Below, one piece after another: positions 1 to 5,840 of a stretch of DNA of 13,631 bases. The translations under genes were made by a program, and so were the position numbers. Below the pieces are notes generated by a model, which saw only the letters and a program-made list of their open reading frames with translations, did not search any database and had not been told where the DNA came from. Position 1 is the stretch's first letter. Each line of letters opens with the position of its first letter. This stretch comes from XN24 sp035514535. Its GTDB lineage: Bacteria > Pseudomonadota > Gammaproteobacteria > Steroidobacterales > XN24. Location of the stretch: assembly GCA_035514535.1 (NCBI GenBank), contig DATKAZ010000060.1:1-13631 (forward strand), read 5' to 3'.

Positions 1-69
1 CCCCGGACCGGCGCCGTCGGGGAAAATCTGGCGTGGCCGGGACGGCGGGTCTAGCCTTTCCGCAACGAC

Positions 70-75
70 AGGGAG
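70..75 (+). promoter_or_regulatory. Shine-Dalgarno for first M24 gene; bears on start choice
   Basis: AGGGAG lies only 3 nt before the ATG at 79 but 9 nt before a second in-frame ATG at 85. The spacing favours initiation at 85 (protein beginning MPLHF), although 79 is kept as the annotated start. The 69 bases upstream contain no gene that I can support. Confidence 0.5.
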
Positions 76-78
76 CAC

Positions 79-1239
79 ATGTCCATGCCATTGCACTTCT
101 CGGAACAGGAACTGGCCGAGCGGCGCCGCCGCACCACGCAGGCGATGGCCGCCGACCGGCTCGACGGCATGCTGATCTTTCGGCAGGAGACGATGTTCTA
201 CCTGACCGGCTACGACACCTTCGGTTACTGCTACTTCCAGTGCCTCTACCTCGGCGCCGACGGCATCCTGACGCTGCTGACCCGCGCGCCCGACGCACGG
301 CAGGCGGAATACACATCGATGCTCGACGACATCCGCGTCTGGCGCGACCGGCCGGACGCCGATCCGGCACGCACCGACCTGCTGCCGATCCTCGAGGAGC
401 ACTGCTGCCGCGGCAAGCGCCTCGGGGTCGAGTGGGAGGCCTACGGCCTGACCGGCCGCAACGCGAGGCGGCTGATGGCCGCGCTCGACGGCTTCTGCAC
501 GCTGGAGGACGCGTCCGACCTGGTAAACCGGCTGCGCGTGGTGAAAAGCGAAGCCGAGATCGCGTACGTGAAGAGGGCGGCGGAGCTGGCCGACGGCGCC
601 CTCGCGGCGGCCATCGAGCTGGCGAAGCCGGGCGCCTTCGAGGGCGACATTCTCGCCGAGATGCACAGCGTCATCTTCAAGGGCGATGGCGACTATCCGG
701 GCAACGAGTTCATCATCGGCTCGGGCCCGGCGATGCGCATGGGCCGCTATTTCGCCGGCCGCCGGCATCTCGACGCCGACGACGTGCTGACGCTGGAATT
801 CGCCGGCGTCTACCGTCACTACCACTACGCGCTGTACCGCACGCTGAAGATCGGCAGGGCGAGCCCGAAGCACGAGGACATGTACCGGGTCTCGCGCGCG
901 ATGCTGGAGGCGGGAAAGGAAACGGCGAAGCCTGGCAACACCGTCGGCATGCTGTTCGACGCCTTCATGACGATGATGAAGCGCGAAGGCTACGAGCCCG
1001 ATGCCTTTGCCTACGGCTACGCGCTCGGCACCACCTTCGCGCCGAACTGGATGGACTGGCCGATGATCTACGCCGACAACCCGGTCGTGCTCGAGCCCGG
1101 CATGGTGTTCTTCCTGCACCCGTCGGTGCGCGACAAGACACTGAACCTGTGCGGCGTCTGCGGCGAGACGATCCTGGTCACCCAGAAGGGCGGCGAGAGC
1201 CTGTCCGCATCTTCTCTCGACTACGTCCGCAACACCTGA
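79..1239 (+). CDS. M24-fold hydrolase, creatinase/ectoine-hydrolase-like (metal site lost), paralogue 1
   Basis: This 386-residue cytoplasmic protein has the two-domain pita-bread architecture of Xaa-Pro peptidase, creatinase and ectoine hydrolase: an N-terminal creatinase_N domain (about 10-150) and an M24 catalytic domain (about 160-375). The linker R-V-V-K-S-E-A-E-I (153-161) is typical. The five metal ligands of true M24 peptidases (D, D, H, E, E) map to E240, A251, Y314, H347 and E363, so a dinuclear metal centre is unlikely. The histidine usually found before this region (creatinase H232 position) is also missing; the stretch reads G-R-Y-F. E240 starts a motif E-x4-Y-x2-Y-H shared with the other two M24 proteins here. 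I infer a metal-independent C-N hydrolase of a small substrate, not an aminopeptidase. It lies 11 nt upstream of a second M24 gene, so the two are probably co-transcribed. The exact substrate is unknown. Confidence 0.88.
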   Translation: MSMPLHFSEQELAERRRRTTQAMAADRLDGMLIFRQETMFYLTGYDTFGYCYFQCLYLGADGILTLLTRAPDARQAEYTSMLDDIRVWRDRPDADPARTDLLPILEEHCCRGKRLGVEWEAYGLTGRNARRLMAALDGFCTLEDASDLVNRLRVVKSEAEIAYVKRAAELADGALAAAIELAKPGAFEGDILAEMHSVIFKGDGDYPGNEFIIGSGPAMRMGRYFAGRRHLDADDVLTLEFAGVYRHYHYALYRTLKIGRASPKHEDMYRVSRAMLEAGKETAKPGNTVGMLFDAFMTMMKREGYEPDAFAYGYALGTTFAPNWMDWPMIYADNPVVLEPGMVFFLHPSVRDKTLNLCGVCGETILVTQKGGESLSASSLDYVRNT

Positions 1240-1250
1240 CGGAGGACACG

Positions 1251-2405
1251 ATGTCGAAGCACGACTTTCCGCTGGAGGAGTACATGCAGCGTCGTGCAAG
1301 GGTGCGCGAGTCGATGGCGGAGCAAGGCATCGACCTGCTGCTGGTCACCGATCCGGTCTCGGTCAACTACTTGATCGCGGCGCGCGGCAAGATCTGGCAG
1401 TTCTTTCGCTGTCTGTTCCTCACGCTGGAGGACGAGCCCCTCACCTTCCTCGTGCGGCGGACCGAGGTGGCGGAGGTGGCGGAACTGAGCCTGGCCGACG
1501 ACATCCGGCCCTGGGGCGGCGGCACGCTGGAGGACCCGATCGCGCGCCTCGCCGACATCATGCGCGAGAAGGGCTGGCTCAACCGACGCATCGGCATCGA
1601 GCTGCCCGACTACTACATCAGTGTTCACGAGTACGACCGGCTGAACGGCGCGCTGCGGGACTCCCGGGTGACGGAGGCGACTCACATCGTCCGGCGGGTG
1701 CGCCGGGTGAAGTCACAGAACGAGCTCGCCTACATGCGCAAGGCGACGGAGGCGCTGGACGCCGGCGTCGACACCTTCCATGCCGAGCTCGCCGCCGGCA
1801 AGCCCGAGCACCAGGTCTGCGGCCGGGCGATCGGCACCATGCTGGCGATGGGCTGCGACGAGACGGCGAGTCCGATGAACTTCTCCTCCGGCCCGCGCAC
1901 CGCCTATGCACATGGCCTGCCGTCCGACCGGGTGATGCAGAACGGAGACCTGATCCACACCGAGTACGGCGCGTCCTACCGCCGCTATCACGCCACCATC
2001 GGCCGCGTGTTTTCCCTCGGCAAGCCGACGAAGCGGATGCGCGAGATCTACGACGTCGTGCGGGAAGCCTGCGACGCCTGCATCGCCACCATGAAGGACG
2101 GCGTCCCCGCAATCGATGCGCACGAGGCGGCGCGCAAGGTGATCCTGAAGGCCGGTATGGAGGACTACCGGCTCCACACCTCAGGCTACATCCTCGGCCC
2201 CGCCTTCCCGCCGCTCTGGGTCGGCGACGTCAACATGATCGGCGGCAGCGAGGACATCCTGCAGGAAAACATGATCCTGTCGATCGAACCGCCGGTGTTC
2301 ATCGCCGAGGAGGGCCTCGGCGCGCGCATCATCGACAACGTGCGGGTGACCAAGACCGGCGCCGAGATCATGAGCCGAACCACGCGCGACCTCGTGGTGG
2401 TTTAG
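1251..2405 (+). CDS. M24-fold hydrolase, creatinase-like, paralogue 2
   Basis: This 384-residue protein starts at ATG 1251, preceded by GGAGGA at 1240-1245. The open frame runs much farther upstream, but that part overlaps the preceding gene out of frame and is not coding. The creatinase_N domain covers about 5-145 and the M24 domain about 155-375, linked by V-R-R-V-K-S-Q-N-E. The M24 metal ligands map to E238, T249, Y313, E346 and D362, so at least three of five are changed. H221, at the creatinase catalytic-histidine position, is kept (A-Y-A-H-G), unlike in paralogue 1. The E-x4-Y-x2-Y-H motif runs from E238 to H247. It is predicted to be cytoplasmic with no signal peptide. An amidinohydrolase or ring-opening hydrolase related to creatinase or ectoine hydrolase is more likely than a prolidase. 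Its stop codon overlaps that of the convergent dehydrogenase gene. Confidence 0.88.
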   Translation: MSKHDFPLEEYMQRRARVRESMAEQGIDLLLVTDPVSVNYLIAARGKIWQFFRCLFLTLEDEPLTFLVRRTEVAEVAELSLADDIRPWGGGTLEDPIARLADIMREKGWLNRRIGIELPDYYISVHEYDRLNGALRDSRVTEATHIVRRVRRVKSQNELAYMRKATEALDAGVDTFHAELAAGKPEHQVCGRAIGTMLAMGCDETASPMNFSSGPRTAYAHGLPSDRVMQNGDLIHTEYGASYRRYHATIGRVFSLGKPTKRMREIYDVVREACDACIATMKDGVPAIDAHEAARKVILKAGMEDYRLHTSGYILGPAFPPLWVGDVNMIGGSEDILQENMILSIEPPVFIAEEGLGARIIDNVRVTKTGAEIMSRTTRDLVVV

Positions 2406-3472
2406 TCCGGCATGTCCACGCCCAGCTTCTCGGCCCAGCCGGCCATCTTGCCCCACACGGCCTCGTAGACCCGTACACCCTCCTCGAGGCTGCGCTCGCG
2501 AGCGGCGAAGGCGCGTTCGCCCGGAATGCGGATTTCCGCGACGCCATCCGCCCGGCGGCCGTAGCGGACCTCGTCGAGATACGCTGAAACGACGCGCCGG
2601 AAGCGCTCCGCGCCGCCGAAGATCGCCGGGTTGAGGGCCAGGACCAGGTGGCCCTTGCTCGGTGCGCTGGCAGCGTCACCGTGCCAGGCGCGCAGGCTCT
2701 TGCCGGTGGTCGCACCAACCAGCGGGCCGGACAGCAGCGCCACGCACAACCCGAGGCCGAAGCCCTTGTAGCCGCCGAGCGGCGACAGCGCGCCGCGCGC
2801 AATCTGCGTCGCCTCCGTGCTCGGCCGGCCCTCCGGGTCGACCCCGAGGTTCGGCGCCACCGACTCGCCGTGGTAGGCGGCGAGCCTGATCTGCGAGAAC
2901 GACGCCGCGCTGGTGGCGATATCGACGAGGAACGGGTGCGGCCCGGACGTTGGTACGGCGATCGCCAGCGGGTTGGTGCCGAGCGCGCGCTCGACGCCCC
3001 CTTGCGGATGCACCAGCGGCGGCGCGTCGCTGAACACCAGCCCGACGCAGCCGGCACGGGCGATCCGCTCGGCATAGAAGCCGATCATGAACAGGTCGCC
3101 GGAATTCACCACGCCCACGGCCGCGACACCCGACTCCCGCGCCTTCGCAGCAGCGAGGTCGGCGGCATACCTGCCGGCGATCTGGCCCGGCCCCTTGTTG
3201 CCCTCGACATGCGCCCACGCCGGCCCCTCCGCGCGCAGACTGGGCCGCCCGAAGGGATCGGTGCGGCCGGTGCGCAGGTTGTCGAGCATGGTCGGCATGT
3301 GGTCGAGGCCCTGCCCGCCGACGCCGCGCAGGTCGGCCTCCAGGAACACCTCGGCGCAGGCGCGCGCGCCCTCCTCGTCGCAGCCGGCCGCGCGCAGCAG
3401 CGATTCCATCAGGGCGCGGAGCCGCCCGGCCGCGACGGTGCGCGTCGGGCGGGCGGGCGTCCGCTCCGGCAT
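2402..3472 (-). CDS. Ldh2/malate dehydrogenase-family NAD(P)-dependent oxidoreductase (COG2055 type)
   Basis: This 356-residue protein belongs to the malate/L-lactate/ureidoglycolate dehydrogenase and Δ1-pyrroline-2-carboxylate reductase family. Family hallmarks are E-A-D-L-R-G (45-50), G-T-N-P-L-A-I-A-V-P, the V-D-I-A-T-S segment with its conserved Asp, and G-G-Y-K-G-F-G-L-G near the C-terminal third. The usual S-H-G that supplies the catalytic histidine reads G-Q-G (53-55), and the usual N-S-N-H-F-G reads N-S-G-D-L-F. Two family histidines are therefore replaced. H58 lies nearby and might compensate. The start at 3472 is 7 nt after the upstream M24 stop codon, so the genes are tightly coupled as the last two of the operon. 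It probably reduces or oxidises a 2-oxo/2-hydroxy acid or a cyclic imine made by the neighbouring enzymes. Direction and substrate are not determinable. Confidence 0.88.
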   Translation of the reverse strand: MPERTPARPTRTVAAGRLRALMESLLRAAGCDEEGARACAEVFLEADLRGVGGQGLDHMPTMLDNLRTGRTDPFGRPSLRAEGPAWAHVEGNKGPGQIAGRYAADLAAAKARESGVAAVGVVNSGDLFMIGFYAERIARAGCVGLVFSDAPPLVHPQGGVERALGTNPLAIAVPTSGPHPFLVDIATSAASFSQIRLAAYHGESVAPNLGVDPEGRPSTEATQIARGALSPLGGYKGFGLGLCVALLSGPLVGATTGKSLRAWHGDAASAPSKGHLVLALNPAIFGGAERFRRVVSAYLDEVRYGRRADGVAEIRIPGERAFAARERSLEEGVRVYEAVWGKMAGWAEKLGVDMPD

Positions 3473-3479
3473 CGGCGGC

Positions 3480-4652
3480 CTACCTTTCGACGAGGCCGCG
3501 CGGGATCTTGCTGAGGATCTTGCGGCCCTTGTCGGTGACTTCGACGCTCTCGCTCTCCGCCACGGTCCACTTGCCGTACTCGCGCAGCGTGATCGGCACG
3601 TGAAACACCATGCCGGGCTGCAGCTCGGCCTCGACGCCGGTGTAGAGGCTGAGGATGTTGCCCTCACCCCAATCCGGCGCGAAGGAGATGCCGAGGCTGT
3701 ACCCGGAGCGCTTGCGGTAGGCGTAGCCGTATTTCGCGTTGTCGATCACGTTCTGCGCGGCGATGTGCGGGTCGGCGCAGGTGTTGCCGGGCCTGATCTG
3801 CTCGAGCGCGGCGTCGAGCGCCTCCTGGACCACCTTGAACATGTCGGCTGCTTTCGCCGGGATTCTGCCGACCGAGGCGGTACGAAACAGCGCCGCATGG
3901 TAGCGGTTGTAGCAGGCTGCGGTCTCGAGGATGACGAGGTCGCCGGACGTGATCTTGCGGCGGCGCCAGGTCGCATGCGGCAGGCCGGAGCGCGGGCCGG
4001 AGACGACGAACGGCTCCATACCGACGTACTCGCCACCGGCGCGGATCGACTCCCCCATCACCGCCCCGGCGATGTCGTTCTCGGAGACACCCGCCTTGAC
4101 GACCGCGAGGCCTGCGGCCATGCCGGCGTCGTTCGCCTTCGCCGCGCAGCGCATGGACTCGAGCTCCAGCGGCGACTTGACGCGGCGCAGCGTCTCGACG
4201 ATGCCGGAGCCGTCCATCGGCTTGCCGATGCCCTCGACCAGCCGGTCGTAAAGGTTGGGGGTGAGGAACCAGGCATCGCGGTCGACCGCGATCTTCTTTC
4301 CCTTCCAGCCCTTCTTGACCAGCACCTCGGCCGCCGCCGTCGCCGCATTGGTGCCGTCGGGATAGCCGGTGATGCTCGACAGATAGGTGTTCGCCTTGGC
4401 GTTGTACGTTTCCAGGCCGCGCATCATCAGCATCGGCGCGCCCTTCGCCGGCACGGCGAGGCATTGGAACATGTAGTAGCCGGGGGACTGCTGGCCGGTG
4501 AGGTAGAAGATGTTCTCGGCGCCGCTGGTCAGGAAGAGGTCGATGCCGCGCTCGGCCATCACCTTCTTCAGCGCCCGCAGGCGCGAGTCGAATTCCTTCT
4601 TCGGAAAACACGCGTCCATGCCTGACTTGATCGCGCGAAGCTCCTTGGTCAT
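3480..4652 (-). CDS. M24-fold hydrolase, creatinase-like, paralogue 3
   Basis: This 390-residue protein starts at ATG 4652 after a good GGGGGAG ribosome binding site. An in-frame Met at residue 12 (M-D-A-C-F) is an alternative but lacks such a site. The creatinase_N domain spans about 15-150 and the M24 domain about 160-380, joined by L-R-R-V-K-S-P-L-E. The metal-ligand positions D, D, H, E, E read E243, A254, Y318, no Glu (the segment is F-H-V-P), and E368. The dinuclear metal centre is lost. H226 (L-P-H-A), equivalent to the creatinase histidine, is present. The shared E-x4-Y-x2-Y-H motif is at 243-252. It sits in the transporter operon between the enolase-family enzyme and the Ldh2-type dehydrogenase, which ties this hydrolase type to the imported substrate. 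It is better viewed as a creatinase/ectoine-hydrolase-type enzyme than as a peptidase. Confidence 0.88.
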   Translation of the reverse strand: MTKELRAIKSGMDACFPKKEFDSRLRALKKVMAERGIDLFLTSGAENIFYLTGQQSPGYYMFQCLAVPAKGAPMLMMRGLETYNAKANTYLSSITGYPDGTNAATAAAEVLVKKGWKGKKIAVDRDAWFLTPNLYDRLVEGIGKPMDGSGIVETLRRVKSPLELESMRCAAKANDAGMAAGLAVVKAGVSENDIAGAVMGESIRAGGEYVGMEPFVVSGPRSGLPHATWRRRKITSGDLVILETAACYNRYHAALFRTASVGRIPAKAADMFKVVQEALDAALEQIRPGNTCADPHIAAQNVIDNAKYGYAYRKRSGYSLGISFAPDWGEGNILSLYTGVEAELQPGMVFHVPITLREYGKWTVAESESVEVTDKGRKILSKIPRGLVER

Positions 4653-4693
4653 CTGTCTCCCCCGGCTGCATCGGACTGTCACAGATCTGAACA

Positions 4694-4716
4694 CCTTGCG
4701 GAAGCACGCCGCAAGG
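4694..4716 (-). terminator. Perfect 8-bp hairpin downstream of the enolase-family gene
   Basis: CCTTGCGG and CCGCAAGG pair perfectly around a 7-nt loop, 13 nt after the enolase-family stop and about 40 nt before the third M24 gene. There is no real U-tract, so it may act as a partial terminator or an mRNA-end stabiliser rather than a full terminator. Confidence 0.4.
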
Positions 4717-4729
4717 GCCGGCGCTCGAC

Positions 4730-5836
4730 CTAGCGGACGATCTCCCACAAAGGCTCCAGCGCTCGGCGGTCGACACCGATGCCGAGCCCCGGCCCCGACG
4801 GCACGCAGGCGCGGCCATCGCGGTACGACACACCGCGCGCCGGATCGCGCGAAAGGCCGTAGCAGCCGTAGAGCTCGCGGTGCAGCGGCTGCGCCGCCAT
4901 CGCGCAATGGACGGTGAGCGCGGTGGCCAGGGCGCCCTCGTTCATCTGTCCGACCATGAAGCCGACGCCGGCCTCAGCCAGCGCGCGCGCCGACGCGACC
5001 ACCGCCATCGGCCCGCCCATCTTCGAGACCTTCAGGTGCGCGAGGAACGGCGGACCGAGCGAGACGAGGCGCGCGACGTCCGCCACCGTCTTCAGCCCCT
5101 CGTCGAGCATCGGCGGAACCGCCCCCTCCCTGCCTACCCGCACGAAAGCGTCCCAGTCGCCTATGGTGGTCGGCTGTTCGACGTAATCGAGGCGATAGGG
5201 TGCGGCGCGGTCGAGGAAATCGAGCGCCTGCGCCGCGGTCCAGCTTCCATTGGCGTCCACGGAAAGGCGCACGGCGTCGCCGAAGCGCTCCCGCAGCATC
5301 GCCAGTCGCGCGAGGTCTCGGTCATGGCCGGCGACGCCGACGCGCATCTTGAGATCGCGAAACCCCTCGGAAATGAAGCCCTCGGCCTGCGCCAGGAAGG
5401 CGCCGTCGTCATCGCTCCAGAAGAGGCACTGGTTGCTCGGCAGCGACGGCTCGAAGCGGCCGCCGAGCACCTCGGCGACGCAGCGGTCCGCTTCCCGCGC
5501 CGCCATCTCGACCAGCGCGCTCTCGACCGCGGCGCGGGCGAGAGGCGGCGTCACAGCGGCGGTCTCCGGTAGCGCGGCCAGAGCGCCCGTCGGGGCATCG
5601 CTCCAGTCGAGCGCCTCAACCAGCTCGCGGATCAGGCCGGGGACCGACTCCTCGGGCAGGCCGTTGGCATAGGTCGCGTTGGCGCGCACCTCACCGATGC
5701 CGGTCAGCCCGTCGCCGCGCTCGACGAACAGGTACAGCTCGTGCAGAGCGTCGACCCGCCCGGAGGTCGCGGTGTGCAGGCGGAACGCGCCCTCATAGGG
5801 CAGCGACGCCGCGGCCAGCCGGACGGTGACTGGCAC
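4730..5836 (-). CDS. Enolase-superfamily enzyme (mandelate racemase/muconate lactonizing type)
   Basis: This 368-residue protein starts at a GTG codon (5836), 4 nt after the permease stop, implying translational coupling. A longer reading from ATG 5880 would overlap the permease and lacks homology. It has an N-terminal capping domain (about 1-125) and a TIM barrel. The three Mg2+ ligands appear as D194 (V-D-A-N), E220 (Y-V-E-Q-P) and D245 (L-D-E-G). On one face K269 (H-L-K-V-S-K-M-G-G) is the expected general base. On the other, the usual K-x-K is K163-M-R165, so the second, normally catalytic, lysine is arginine. M-N-E-G (298-301) matches the last-strand motif. Family reactions begin with abstraction of a proton alpha to a carboxylate (epimerisation, dehydration, cycloisomerisation). 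A dehydratase or racemase acting on a hydroxylated or cyclic amino acid is possible but unproven. Confidence 0.87.
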   Translation of the reverse strand: MPVTVRLAAASLPYEGAFRLHTATSGRVDALHELYLFVERGDGLTGIGEVRANATYANGLPEESVPGLIRELVEALDWSDAPTGALAALPETAAVTPPLARAAVESALVEMAAREADRCVAEVLGGRFEPSLPSNQCLFWSDDDGAFLAQAEGFISEGFRDLKMRVGVAGHDRDLARLAMLRERFGDAVRLSVDANGSWTAAQALDFLDRAAPYRLDYVEQPTTIGDWDAFVRVGREGAVPPMLDEGLKTVADVARLVSLGPPFLAHLKVSKMGGPMAVVASARALAEAGVGFMVGQMNEGALATALTVHCAMAAQPLHRELYGCYGLSRDPARGVSYRDGRACVPSGPGLGIGVDRRALEPLWEIVR

Positions 5837-5840
5837 GCCG

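Noticed and set aside
1..22. CCCCG...CGGGG stem-loop at the window start, considered as a terminator
   Set aside because: The stem is short and interrupted, no U-tract follows on either strand, and the upstream context is outside the window.
33..1250. Long open frame leading into the second M24 gene, which would give a 790-residue protein
   Set aside because: The extra part is arginine-rich nonsense in the +2 frame of the first M24 gene. A proper ribosome site and family N-terminus occur at 1251.
3087..4625. 512-codon plus-strand open frame
   Set aside because: It runs antisense to the third M24 gene and the dehydrogenase, and has low-complexity Arg/Ala/Asp composition without motifs.
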